Shown in pieces: positions 1 to 11,546 of a DNA stretch of 64,000 bases. The stretch covers positions 21,616,905 through 21,680,904 of the forward strand of contig CM028335.1 in the NCBI GenBank assembly GCA_016647705.1. Reading direction: 5' to 3'. Below the pieces are notes generated by a model. That model was given only the letters and a program-made list of their open reading frames with translations, was not told the DNA's origin and ran no database searches. The stretch comes from Eucommia ulmoides. Lineage: Eukaryota; Streptophyta; Magnoliopsida; Garryales; Eucommiaceae. Numbering within the stretch: the stretch's first letter is position 1; every line of letters starts with the position of its first letter. The position numbers and the translations under genes were made by a program.

Positions 1-84
1 CTCTTTAAACCTCAATTTAAAGTTTATATGAATTTGTACTTTCGACTAGACACATATTAGACGGGACAAAATATAGTGTTTATA
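1..84 (-). mobile_element. Start of the outer element's 3' LTR (cut by window edge)
   Basis: On the minus strand this begins TATAAACACTATATTTTGTC, a decayed match to the TGTAGACACCGTATTTTATC start of the LTR at 27747. Several differences are C-to-T or G-to-A, as expected of old methylated repeats. The rest of the LTR lies left of base 1. Confidence 0.6.
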
Positions 85-215
85 ACTGCCCCTCATTGTC
101 ATGCGAGTTTACTCGTAATGACAAAGAAGGAGACGCATATATTTTGTTCCGCTAGACATGAAAAGTAAAGACTGGAATTTAGATTTAACTAAGCAAAGTC
201 AGGAGCATTTGACAC
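44..215. repeat. Large imperfect inverted repeat at the LTR/internal junction
   Basis: GGGACAAAATATA at 64-76 is answered by TATATTTTGTTCC at 138-150. Between them TTGTCAT and ATGACAA form a second stem, with GCGAGT facing ACTCGT at the tip. Outside the arms, 150-215 continues to resemble an inverted LTR start. It could be two LTR starts facing each other, or one long foldback. No gene lies here. Confidence 0.55.
85..96 (-). other. Polypurine tract of the outer element
   Basis: The minus strand reads TGAGGGGCAGT directly before the LTR start at base 84. A G-rich purine run abutting the 3' LTR is where plus-strand DNA synthesis is primed. Its position is what identifies the left LTR as the 3' one. 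Confidence 0.5.
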
Positions 216-289
216 TACTATTTCTACCCAATGAAAGTAGTAAAGATTTTTCTAAAGTATGGCGACATACCTTATCCTAGATGATAAAT

Positions 290-1115
290 CTCTCAAAGGT
301 GGCTATATAAAGCCTTGTCCTTTGTTCTCGAAGGCAGCTATATAATAGCCTTGTCTCGGATATTTAGCTCTCATAGGAGACTATATAAAGCCTTGTCCTA
401 TGAGGCCTTACTTTCATAGGACACTGTATAAAGCCTTGTCCTATGAAGATTTTCTATCAAAGGCGACTGTGAATATCTTTGTCCTTTGTTTCTTGAGGGC
501 GACTGTGAATAGCCTTGTCCCACGAGTTATTACTTATCAAAGGTGACTGTGAATAACCTTGTCCTTTGTTTCTTGAGAGCGGTTATGAATAGTCTCGTCC
601 AGTGAGTTATTACTTACCAAAGACAGTTGTGAATAAACTTGTCCTTTATTTCTAGAGGGCGACTATGCATAGCCTTGTCCCACGAGTATTACGCCAATAG
701 CGTATAGAGATCGACGAATCATCTCTTGTAGTTTTCTAGGTTGGTGGGGCTATAAGGACCACCATATAGCCCATAGAATTAACTACATTCCTTCCTAAAT
801 AGGCAAGGAATCCTCTCTATGGAAGGCCAATGGCCAGTCCTAGAGGATGGTTCTCAAAGGCGACTGTCAATAGCTTTGTCTTTTGTTTCTCGAGGGAGAC
901 TGTGAATAGCCTTGTCTCGCAAGTCATTACTTATCAAAGGCGATTGTGAATAACCTTGTCCCTTATTTCTCAAGGGTGACTGTCCCATGAGTTATTACTT
1001 ATCAAAGGCGGCTATGAATAGCCTTGTCCTTTGTTTCTTGAGGGAGACATTGAATAGCTTTGTCCCACGAGTCTAGCACTCATAGGAGACTGTATAATGT
1101 CCTTGTACTATGAGG
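290..1115. repeat. Stem-loop minisatellite with variable stems
   Basis: About a dozen units of 30-60 bp share a near-constant loop ending in ATAGCCTTGT or AAAGCCTTGT. Each loop is flanked by complementary words that differ between units: CAAAGG/CCTTTG (294-324), CTCATAGGA/TCCTATGAG (370-404), TTCATAGGA/TCCTATGAA (413-447), and CTTGAGGG facing CCCACGAG in later units. A TTATTACTTATCAAAGG linker recurs in the second half. No protein is encoded. It lies toward the 3' end of the outer element, a region known in Tat-lineage elements to hold tandem repeats. Confidence 0.8.
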
Positions 1116-1192
1116 GTGAAGATAGGTAAGAATGGTGACATACCAATCCTACCTTGCTTGGAGCATGACGACATCGTTAACTTCTGGTTATG

Positions 1193-1255
1193 GCAGTGCC
1201 CATAGGGTTCTCCTACATATCTCAAATTAATGAGAATCAAGCCAAATGTAGTTTT
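1193..1255 (-). repeat. Foldable module, copy 1 (GCCTACATAT...GTAGTT family)
   Basis: One copy of a roughly 65-bp module found again at 16692-17532 and 25097-25378. It has a first hairpin (CCC around ATA and GGG), a TCCTACATAT word, a second hairpin CTCA..TGAG, AGAATCAAG, and a closing word ATGTAGTTT that pairs with CTACAT. It lies in the 3' part of the outer element, between the minisatellite and the Athila-like insertion. Confidence 0.65.
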
Positions 1256-1753
1256 AACATGAAAAATAAATTAGTATGTGGGCAAAAAAGGATTCTCGGC
1301 TAGAGAAATCGATTTCTGGTTTATCATATCAATGCATGATTGAAAATAACTGAGAGAAATTTTGTCGAAGAAAGCTTTCGGGGAAACTCGACACTTAGTG
1401 GAGTTTCTTGGCCATGTCCTACCTGGGACTGCCTAACAAAGACTAGAAAATTCCCTAGGGAAAATTTAAGCTCGGATAAATGTTCCTCAATCGTAGACTG
1501 GGGCTTGACGATTCTTGTTTAATTCTAGGGATTATGGATTTCAGCTTCGAATTTTGAATTTTGCTTTAGTTGTAGCTGATATGAGTTGATATCAAGAAAC
1601 CTCTACGGAGAAATCTGATATAATTTACCCCAGCTCTAATTGGGGCGCAGGATTACATCCTAAGTATTCGAGAGTTTGCAACAGAGCCCACATAGATTTC
1701 CAATGTATCTAAAACCAAGCATGTGATTTTAGTGTCCGTTTTAGTCTGGAAAT
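1256..1753. other. Interior of outer element, no gene seen
   Basis: AT-rich sequence between the last foldable module and the Athila-like insertion. One chance ORF at 1340-1522 resembles nothing I know. The last five bases, GAAAT at 1749-1753, are the target duplication of the Athila-like element. Confidence 0.5.
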
Positions 1754-3090
1754 TGATGCGATAAATTATGCGCTAGGAATACTCCCAAGTGCATGAGGTC
1801 GAACAAGTAATAAAGTAAACCAAAGATCAAGTATCATCCACTGGGATTACCGTTAGAATAATCTAAGTACCACTATTAGAATAACTCAATTTCATCTAGA
1901 CGATCGATGATTTGAATGGTGTTCGAAATATTAAAACAAATCAAATTACAAGAAATGGAATAAATTCAATAGGAATGGATTATCTAGGGATTAACTTCGT
2001 TCACTCGTACGTTTGCTTGACTTAATCTAGTTTACACTAATGGTTATCAACCTATTCAACAATCAAAATTTCTAAAGCTCTCTCACTACCTCTCCCGAGT
2101 GTCAAGTGAGTAAATATGTAACCACTTCAAAACCGATATCCCTATCTAGAGTTTAGGTGGTTACATTCATCTTGTTCCAATCTAATGGATTACACGAGTT
2201 CTAATAATCTCCCAATCTATTAAAACATGTGTTGTGTTTAATCGTCCGAATCCGGGGTTACCTCTCTCGAGTGCCAAACCTTGTATTCTCAAATCAACCA
2301 CAATATCATATACAAGCATATAATAGAAGTAATAGAATGATAAACACAATTGAATAAAAATGAAAACTCATTAACAAAACATAGAAACAATCAAACATAG
2401 TACAAGTGAACTACATTAATCCCTAGACAAGAGATGTTTACCTATACATTGTCATTTCCAAACACCCAACAACAAATGAAGAACACATAACCAAAACAAC
2501 AAACCAAGATCTAAAAATGAGAGATAGATTGAGGGAATAGAGATCCAAATCTGATATGTGGAATTAATCAACTTCTCCAAGAACCACTTTAAGCCGTTTA
2601 AGCTAGCCTCCCTTCTCGGTTATGGCCTCATTGGTTTTGGTATGAAAATGAACTCCCAAAAACGTCTGTTTCAAAAGAGATCTCACTTTCTATTTATAGG
2701 TTATTTCTCCAAAACCCTAAAATGGCTGAAAACTCTACTAGTGATGGGACGACGCTGCAATGCAAGAAGAATCGCACTGTAACACATAAGGAATAGAAGA
2801 GGCGGGATAACAGAGAGCGCTACAGCACGGTAAGGTTAGAGAGTTGGAGTGGAGCACGCTATGGTCAGAGAGTTGGAATAGAGCGCGCTGCAGCACCATC
2901 TGGGCAAGCACGCCGTGTGCTCGTTCTTCATCGTTTCTTCATCGAATTTCCACCAATTTCTTGATTTGCTCCCAATTCCACCCAAATCAACTTACCTTCA
3001 AAAAACAATGAAAAAGAATTAAAAACACGAATAAAACGCTAAAAACTATGAAATTCATAAGGGAATAAATGGATAAATATCGATTTAACA
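1754..3090 (-). mobile_element. 3' LTR of the Athila-like element
   Basis: Starts TGATGCGATAAATTATGCGC and ends GATTTAACA; 1337 bp. It aligns along its length with 15211-16631 with scattered substitutions and small indels. Roughly 100 bp of palindromic CTGCAG-core sequence present in the other LTR is shortened here (2740-2900). A TATAAATAG box lies on the minus strand at 2690-2700. Differences between the two LTRs point to an old insertion. Confidence 0.88.
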
Positions 3091-3104
3091 AGAACCCCCA
3101 AACT
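3091..3104 (-). other. Polypurine tract of the Athila-like element
   Basis: Minus strand AGTTTGGGGGTTCT immediately precedes the 3' LTR. The same GTTTGGGGG core precedes the related LTR at 60589, which supports both calls. Confidence 0.75.
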
Positions 3105-4414
3105 TAGAATTTTTCTAGCCCTCGAGCAAAAACACTCACACAGGAAAACAAAACAACCACAATAAAAATCACATGCACAACTATTAAAATAAAAAAGACA
3201 CAAAAGAACTAACAACAAAAATGTGTGAGTTTTGAAATTCAACTAATGACCAAAAATTACCCTCAACAGCCCCTAATGATTTCGAGTTCAAGAACAATAC
3301 TACAACTTGTGATGTTCTAGAGTTTTAACATTCAATATCAGTATACACCATTCTAGATCCTTTCCCAAGTGTGTGTGCTAAGACCCTTATCACATAACCA
3401 TCCAAAGACCGGATTAGATTATCTACCAACGAAGTTTGTGACTAAAACTGAAGTGGTATAGGATTTCCATAGGCTAGATTGAGTTCCACTCTCCACTAAT
3501 GTAGGCTAAGTAAATCTCAGAGATCAATATGACTTTCATCAGTTTTTAAAAATGGCCAAGGGTAAAATGGGAATGCGTCAACTGAACAAAGATACCCAAG
3601 GCACGAAACATGACTCTCAACCTCACTAATACCCAAAAAGATAATCTTGAAACAACTTTGAACTCACTTTAACACAACATCACTCACTTGTCTAGTAGAA
3701 GCAAATATTTTTTTTAGGAACACACCCCTAAACTTATACAATTTGCACAATTTCTAGGATGTGGCACAATGAAATATTAACAAGTGAGTACTAGAATACC
3801 GAACCAAGCAAAAGTTTACCCAAAACCCATTCGCGTGCTTTAATCAGCCCAAACACATACCAATGAGATGATAACTCGTCCCGTGCCTTAGGTAAAATGA
3901 CAAGAGCGTGGGAAAATTTTTATTTGGCTAGGTTCTTAGACACGTGTTCAAAATTGAAATGGATAAAAGGCTTCAATAGGTGAAGCGAGGGGTAGAATTT
4001 GCAGGGTAGGCTTCAACAGCTCAAATGATCAAAACGAATGCTTAAATCATTTCTCTTAAACTACTTCGCCTAGGATTTCGCCTCGAGTTTCCCCCTATTA
4101 GGTTCTAGAATCCTTAAATGTGTCAAGAACTTGGTTAAATGGACAATTGGCATTAAATTGTTTGGACTTTCAGTACATTGGGTCTAAGTTCTCATGCAAA
4201 ATTGGATCCACAATGACATATACCAATATGATACATCAAGCATACAGAACACACACAGATAAGCATTACGATTGAACACGACAGACAATTAGGGGATAAT
4301 TTCATCATCGAGTTATGGACATCAAGAACAACAAAACTCAACACACATTGAATAACAGTTTACAAACACAACGGAACCTAAATTCAAACAAACATACAGG
4401 ACAACAAATTTAAC
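3105..4414 (-). other. 3' untranslated interior of the Athila-like element
   Basis: About 1.3 kb between the end of the env-position ORF and the purine tract. I see no conserved coding motif on either strand. Short chance ORFs, including one at 3039-3242, are low-complexity reads. Confidence 0.5.
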
Positions 4415-5515
4415 CTAACACAAACAATTATGCAGATGAAACACAAGAACAAACACAAAAGAAAAAAAATACAGAACAACTCTCCCTAACTTAGAATAGG
4501 CATTGTCCTCAATGACCCACTTCATACACAAAATTTTCCAGGTAACATGGTGACAAAGGGGAATGAAAACATGTACCCGGGACACGAGATGTTTAATTCT
4601 CGCCTTGTACTGGTCGTCTCCTTGCATATCGTCCCCATCGTCGCCTTGATGGAGAGGGGCTGATTGTTGCTGCTGAGATAGAGGCACATGTGATGGGCGA
4701 AGATAGTCTGGGAGTTGTGGTAGCAGGGGAAAGCTGCTCATGTCGTAGCCAGTCGCTCATGTTGTAGCCAGCCACCAGTCCGCAGTATTAGAGTGCTTGA
4801 ATTATAGACTGGTTCCTAGACTCTTGGTAGGCTCGGAATTCGGCGTGTTTATTTCGAAGAGCTTGAATTTGGTCGCTTTGATATTCCACTCTTTGATGAA
4901 TTTTCCCCAGGGAGATTTTGGATTTTCCCCAGTCCCTTGAACCTCAAGCTCTGGATGGTCCTACTTCATCTTCCTCTTTGCTATCTACTTTTTCTCTCCA
5001 AATCCTATTCATGGCCTTGATGTCCAAAGCTCGAATAGGCTGGGAAATGTGGTCGTTTGTAGTGGCAATACCCATCGCCTAGAACAACTCAGTGAGTAGA
5101 TAGGGGAAAGGAAGAATGATATTGACATTCCGGATGGTGTGGTGGATAGAGGAACTGATGATGAATCCGACATTCAGTGGCTGCTTTCTCTCTATTGCAA
5201 AAAAAGGCCAGTGCCTTTTCTTTTGTCACGTTCGACAGGTGAGTTTTCGGAAACAATCTGGTGTATACCAAGTGGAACCAAATCTTTGGAAAGTTCTTCA
5301 AATGCCAGGACTTGAAAATAGTTTGGTTATTCTTCGTAGTTGCGAGCTTGTTCTGAACACAACGTCTTCAGGACTTCGTCAAGGTCCGGTTTCGTCTCGT
5401 TGTTAGACCCCTTATCAGACTCATCAATAGTACCCAATTTAGGTAGCCCCAGGTTCTTGTTAATCGTCTCCAAATCAAATTTGAACCATCAGTTTTGAAC
5501 CTTGGTCTTGCTGTT

Positions 5516-8414
5516 TGGTGGCGGAATATTATGTCGCCACTTTCACCGCAAGTGTACGGGTCAAGTTTTAGTATGATGGGAAGAGTAGAGGTTGTCGTAT
5601 CCATAGGAATTAGTTGAGATTATTATCGAGTACCGTAATTATTATAACCTAACTTTATCTAGGCGATAAAAAATGGTTTATAATAAATAAATACTAATCT
5701 AAAATACTAATGTATCTAATTAAACTATATTACTATATTCAGATGTGTACGTTAACGGTGTTTGAATTATCTGACAATCTCTGTATCGTAAACACGCTCA
5801 CTCCCTTTCCCGAGTGTAAATGTGACTTCGCGTTAACGTCGAAGTCCTCCTCTAGCGTTTTTTGGAACACATAGTCACATGAGTCTTGCCCCAACGTCAT
5901 TGATTTCACACTTTCTAATTCTCTCCCAGGTTATTAGATCGTCGCGTTATGTTTAAACCCTAGTCCGAATCCAGGGTTACCTGATAGGTGTAAATTACCT
6001 ATCTATTTTCAATCCGAATATTGCTAGTTTTCGAGTATGTTTAGTACGTTTTAATGTGTTTTTGTCTAAATTAGGAGTTTTAGGTGAAAAGGTATGTAAA
6101 CGGATCAAAAATAATCAAATCGGATCAAGAACGGTGGAAAAATGGTGGAAATGTGTAAAGTCGGCACAGGTGCTGTAACTTCAAGACTATTTTTGACTAC
6201 GATGAAATCCTATTTTGGAATAACTCAAAACTTGTAAGTTGTATATATTTCTCTTATATTTCCATAAGTTTTTGAATCACCTCAATCGGAGCTCGGACGA
6301 AGCAGTTACAGCCGAAACAAGAAAGTGTGTCACCGCCTAGGCGGTAAAAGTGCAGAATCAAGCCTAAACTCACTACTGTTCCACCGCCTAGGCGGTCACC
6401 TCTGCGCCAGATTAGATAGTGTTTTAGATATTTTAGGATATTTTGATCCCTCTTTCTCCTCCTCTCCTCTCCATTTGGACAAGGGACCTTCATAGACTTT
6501 AGGAGGATAGTAGAGAGGTTTTGGGGAGTGCTCAAGCAAATCCTAAGGAGAAGATCACGTTGCAACGAAGGAAGAGCGATCTCGAAGCGTTTTTAGCGAT
6601 AAATCTTCAGACTAGGCTATGTTTCTCTCGTTATTTCCTTTATTTCTTAACTTAGGATTATTATTTGAGCATGTTTATCTTAGTTTTCATTGTATAATCG
6701 CTATGGCTATTAGCTAAATGGGTTTTTGTCTATGGATTAATATATTTATGAAAATGTTGTTTTGTTGAGTTTGTGTTTGGTTAGCGGTTGTTCTTCGTTA
6801 TTTTTATTGTGTTTGCTATATTGTTTATTTATTATACTTAGATTTACATATCGAGAATATGGGGTTTGACAAATTCCGAATTTGGACTAGAATAAACAAA
6901 TGCCATTGAGTGTCCACACCTGGTGTAAACAATCAATGACGTTGGGGTAAGACTCATGTGACCTAGGGTCGTTAAGACGTTGAGGGGGACTTCTTCGTTG
7001 ACTCGAAGTCATGTATTCTCCCGTCTTACACTCGGGAGAGGTGGCGGTGGAGTTTTAGAACTGAGATTTTCGATAGGGTAAACACAACACGACGATCCAA
7101 TGACCCAGTCGAGAGTTGGATTGTATGCAATCAATGAAGTTGGGACAAGACTCACGTGACCTAGGGTCGTTAAGACGTTGAGGGAGACTTCTTCGTTGAC
7201 ATGAAGTCATGTTATATCCCTCGTCTTCCACTCGGGAGAGGTGGCGAGGGAGTTTATGAACTGAGATTGTCGAATAAGTCGAACACCGTTAATGTAAACT
7301 AAAACGAGACCAAACACATTTTTGTAAACAAAAGTTAATCCCTAGGCAATACTTTCCCTAAACATCTCATAGTAATATTAGTATAGTTAAATTAATTAAC
7401 TTAGTATTAGTATAATTAATTTTATTCAATTTATCTTCACCTAGATAAAATTAGGTCATGATAAACGCGGTACTCAATAATAGTCAAAACCAATCCCTGT
7501 GGACACGATAACCCTAACTCTCCCGATCTATAAATAAACTTGATCTCGTATACTTGCGAGTGAAAGTAGCGGCGTATTCACGCTCTACCATTACCTCTCC
7601 CGAATGTCAAACCCTGTATTCTCAATATATCTAACCAAGCATATAATTGAAGAATAACGGTAAACAAAATCAAATAATGAAGAACAACCATTAACAAAAC
7701 ACCGATTTCAAATAAACCACATATTCATAAATTATATTAATCCCTAGACAATATCCGTTTAGCTAATGGCCATAACCGTATATACAATGATAAATGAGCT
7801 AAACATGGTCAAACCAACTACCAAAGTTAATAAAATAAATAAATAAACGAAAGAACTTAGCCGTATTCCAAAGATCCGTCGCTAAAACCACTTCGAGAGC
7901 GTTTCTCCCTTTTCGATTTGTGTTATTCTCCTTTGGGGTTTGGATGAACTCCCCCAAAACCTCTCAAAATACTCCCTAATATGTTCTAAAACTTATTGGG
8001 TATGAAGGTATCAACTTAAGGGGTGCAAAATATCCCAAAATATCAAGAAAAATCCTTTACAGCTAGTGCCGGACCGTCGCAGTGGTGGGATCACCGCTGC
8101 GGCGGTGACACCCTTTCTTATTTTGGCTGTAACTTTCTCGTCTAAACTCCGATTGAAGTGATTTAAAAACCTATAGATATCTAAGGGAAATATATACAAC
8201 TTATAAGTTTTGAGTTTTTACAAACTCGGATTTAATCATAGTCAAACATGGCCTTGACGTTATTGTACTTGTACCAATTTTTCACATTTTCACCCTTTTA
8301 TTCAAAAACCTACCAAACAACACAAAAACATATTAAAACAATAAAAGAGCTTAAAAATAAACAAATATTTGAATCTAAAAGTACTTAATTTGTCAATAAA
8401 TAAATCACTTATCA
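5516..8414 (-). mobile_element. Solo LTR, second Athila-related family, antisense, split
   Basis: Starts TGGTGGCGG and ends ACTTATCA, that is, TGATAAGT on the minus strand. It is flanked by CTGTT (5511-5515) and CTATT (8415-8419), a target duplication with one mismatch. No interior or second LTR is present, so it is a solo LTR. It is interrupted at 5981/7591 by another LTR of the same family in the opposite direction. Its own length is about 1285 bp. Hallmarks shared with 28451-30042 and 58881-60589 include the CTCTCCCGA/GTGTCAAACCC region and CACCGCTGCGGCGGTG at 8093-8108. Confidence 0.85.
5982..7590 (+). mobile_element. Solo LTR nested inside the antisense solo LTR
   Basis: Starts TGATAGGTGTAAATTACC and ends CACGCTCTACCA; 1609 bp. 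A perfect 5-bp duplication TTACC flanks it (5977-5981 and 7591-7595). The outer LTR resumes at 7591 exactly where it stopped. Two CACCGCCTAGGCGGT palindromes (6331-6345, 6382-6396) lie upstream of a TATT-rich stretch and a CT-rich tract. An internal tandem duplication (about 6905-7090 and 7125-7280) holds the TGACGTTGGGGYAAGACTCA word. Confidence 0.92.
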
Positions 8415-8701
8415 CTATTCTTACATCCCACTACGTTGGCATAAAATTCGCGGACCAAAGTGACAGAGCCTAGGGGTGGTTACCTACGAAACTGATGCCA
8501 TTTTCTATCTCTTATCACATTAGTTATCTCGACCGAAAATTTGTTAATATCGTTGAAACCCTGTTCACGAGGGCAATTACGGGATTGTTCATGATTGTAG
8601 AAATGTTGCTCAACCCTCTTGGAAATGAATCGGCTCGAATCAAAATCCGAGGACAGATTTGGGACCCTCAAACCAAACCCCTCTCCCCTTTGTCGCTATG
8701 A

Positions 8702-9610
8702 AAATGATTTTGGCATGATTTTTTGCAATAAAAATGAGAAACACCCTCAATAACGCAAAAAAAAACTTCCCAAGGGCAAATCCCACTAGCAATGAACTCA
8801 AAGATTCCCAAACTCAACACAATATTCTAGCAACTTTGGACAACATAACTTGACAAACCAAGCTCAACACCAATGCTCCACCAACCACAATGAAATTAGG
8901 GCATTCAACTTGAAAATCCTTCTAAAAAATTATTACTTAATGATTTTTGTTGGACAAATCACGAGAGAAGAAGCCCACTTCGTTGCTTTACCTTATTGAG
9001 CGAGCTTTTGTTGAGAATGCGGAGAGAAGTGTTGGATTTTATGTTGGTTTAAGGTGTGGATTTAGGGTTTCAGGAGAATGGGGGTTGATTTTGGAAGATT
9101 TGGGATGTTTGGTGTTGTGGGATTTAGGTTTTGGGAGGTTGTAAGGAGAGAACTTGCTGAGGTTAGGGTTATAAATGGGGCGAAATGAAGAATGGATCGA
9201 CATTTTAGTCAAAACATAGGGGGCACTACAGCGTGCAAGCGAGCGCGCTACAACACGCTTCTGTATTATTGTCTGGCCTTCTGGAGGGACCACGTTGCAG
9301 CGTGATCCTCTTTCATTGCCTTCTGCTATGAATGCGAACCAACACCATTTGGGCACGCTGCAGCGCGTTGTGGTCAATAGACCACTCATTTTAGCCCAAT
9401 GTTACTTCAATGATTTGCTACCATTTCGTTGCCGTGCCTTCATTTTATCATGTCAAAGCTTATCTCAGCACCTCCATATGGTCTTTGCTCCTCCACTTAC
9501 TCAACAATTTTGCACCATGATCACCAAACCTTTTTTTTTTTTTTTTACAAAAATAGGTGAGAACCATACCCCTGGTTTACCTTCCAAAAAGTACTAAATT
9601 TAATGTCCCC
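8702..9610 (-). other. Spacer between integrase and env-position ORF, with palindromes
   Basis: No conserved coding motif. At 9225-9375 it carries the same CTGCAG-core palindromes as the LTR (for example CGCTGCAGCG at 9356-9365). On the minus strand this lies about 550 bp upstream of the env-position ORF. A TTTATAA word lies between them near 9170. A T16 run is at 9530-9546. Confidence 0.45.
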
Positions 9611-10830
9611 AGCTGGATTTGACAACGAACTGCATCAATTATCAACGAGGGAGATACTCTCCATAACTCACTCTTCATTTCCATAATAATGCTTAATTCT
9701 ATTTCCGTTAACTTGAAAAATCCGTTAATCATCACTTTCCCATTCAACAACACCGAATGAAAATACTTGTTTAATCCGAAATGGTTCGGACCACCAGGAC
9801 TTCAGTTTTCTGGGAAAAACTCTCAGCTGAGAGTTGAAAAGTAACACTTGTTGTCCTGGGCTAAACTCTCTCCTAACGATGTGCTTGTCGTGCCATCTCT
9901 TGGTTTTATCCTTGTATAACTTAGCATTCTCGTATGCCTCATTTCAGAATTCATCTAGCTCATTGAGCTGTAGGAGTCGTCGTTGCCCTGAAGTATTGAG
10001 ATCGAAATTTAACTTCTTAATTACCCAATAGGCACGGTGTTCCAACTCAACCAGCAAGTGGCACGCTTTTTCGAAAACCAACCGATATGGAGACATTCCA
10101 ATCAGTGTTTTAAAAGTCGTATGGTAGACCCACAATGCATCGTCGAGTTTCACCGCCCAATTTTTTCGGTTGGAGTAAACCGTCTTCTCCAGAATCTGTT
10201 TAATCGCCCGATTGGAAACTTCAGCTTAACTGTTTGTTTAGGGATAGTAAGCTAGCGCCACTTTGTGTCGAACTCCGTACTTGGTCAATAGAGTATTATA
10301 AAATTTGTTGCAAAAATGGGCTTCTTCATCACTAATAATGGCTCGAGGAGTCCTGGATCTTGTCAATATGTTTATTTAAAGAAATTTTAGCACCACCTTT
10401 GCATCGTTGGTCAGCGTGGAAACAACTTCTACCTATTTTGACACGTAGTCCACCACCAATAAATTGTACTCCTGACCAAAGGACGGAGAGAACGGTCCCA
10501 TGAAATCTATTCCCCATACATAAAAGAGTTTCAGTTCGAGAATATTCGTTAAGGGCGACTCATGCCGCCTCGAGATATTATTGACTCTCTGGTACCAATC
10601 ACAAGTCTTCACAACAGTATAAGAATCATGAAAAATAGTAGGTTAGTAAAAACCTGATTGAAGTACCTTTGCGGCTCTCCGTGTTGTACCAAAATGCCCC
10701 CCACACGATGATGAGTGACAATGATGGAGGATGCTTGCAATTTCTTCTTCCAGAACACATCGTCAAATAACTTGATCGGTGCACTTCTTGAACAACATAG
10801 CGTCATCCCACATGTAATTCTTCACATCAT
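9611..10830 (-). pseudogene. Integrase domain, broken
   Basis: On the minus strand, in several frames: a zinc-finger part near 10800-10610; a core with DFMGPFSPSFGQEYNLLVVDY near 10510-10440; RAIISDEEAHFCNKF near 10345-10300; [20 protein letters not shown] near 10150-10090; and a C-terminal part with FQVNGNRIKHYYG near 9700. The first two core acidic residues are visible. Stops and frame changes separate the blocks. The order after RNase H is that of Ty3-type pol. Confidence 0.8.
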
Positions 10831-10846
10831 ATAGGAACTTCTTCTT

Positions 10847-11490
10847 CTAAAAACTAGACAAGTTCGGGGGCAACACCTTACAAGTGAAATAATTAACTAT
10901 ATTTGTGAACCACGAAAGTTTTACTTCGATATTGAATAGTTGCTCTTCCGGGAAAACTTCTGTAATACATGAATCATCACCAATATCTTCTAACACAGGT
11001 CTTGAAAGATGATCAGCAACAATATTTTCACTGCCTTTTTTGTCACAAATTTTGACCAAATTCTTGAACGAAGAGAATCGACCGGATTAAATGAGGTTTT
11101 GCGTCTTTCTTTGCAAACAAGTATCGGATGGCTACGTGGTCCATATAGATGATCACCCTGGACCCAATAATGTAAGATCGAAACTTATCACAAGCAAAGA
11201 CCATCGCTGACATCTCTTTTTTCACGGTGGTGTAATTCTCCTATGCATTATTGAGAGTTTTGTTTGCATAGTAAATCGACCGGAAAATTTTCTCCATCCG
11301 TTGGCCCAAAACAACCCCAACCGCATGGTCACTAGCCTCACACATAATCTCAAATGGCTCATTCCAATAGGGTGCGACTATAATCGGAGTCGAGATCAAT
11401 TTTTCCTTCATTACATTAAACACATCCAAACAAGAATCATAAAAAACGAATGGGGAATCCTTTTCAAGCAAATTGCACAACTGCTTCACA
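10847..11490 (-). pseudogene. RNase H domain, broken
   Basis: The minus strand gives FEIMCEASDHAVGVVLGQR (about 11370-11310), then [20 protein letters not shown] and [11 protein letters not shown] (11225-11100), and GSENIVADHLSRP (11040-10990). The usual CDASD at the first catalytic position reads CEASD here. The pieces are in different frames. The RNase H fold degrades the RNA strand during reverse transcription. Confidence 0.8.
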
Positions 11491-11546
11491 ATTTTTGAAA
11501 AATCCTTGATAAATCTCCGGTAGAAGCCAGCGTGACCTAGAAAACT

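Larger units (their letters stand above)
4415..8701 (-). pseudogene. Env-position ORF (Athila ORF3-type), split by a solo LTR
   Basis: Reads on the minus strand in pieces. The upstream piece (8671-8420) contains FDSSRFIS, then RDRKWHQF and REFYANVVGCKN. It is interrupted by the LTR at 5516-8414 and resumes at 5515 with FDLETINKNLGLPKLG, then ILPFPYLLTELF and the stretch ISQPIRALDIKAMNRIW, followed by a low-complexity tail to about 4600. This matches my memory of the plant-transposon protein found after pol in Athila-type elements, sometimes called env-like. I see no clear signal peptide or fusion machinery. Several in-frame stops and at least two frame changes break it. Rejoining the reading across the LTR is consistent with a simple insertion into an already coding region. 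Confidence 0.65.

Noticed and set aside
8947..9597. Plus-strand ORFs of 65 and 100 aa
   Set aside because: They are antisense to the Athila-like element's spacer and resemble nothing.
9590..9625. PBS-like CTGGGGAC on the minus strand near the integrase end
   Set aside because: It lies in line with the C-terminal integrase reading and has no LTR end beside it; taken as chance.
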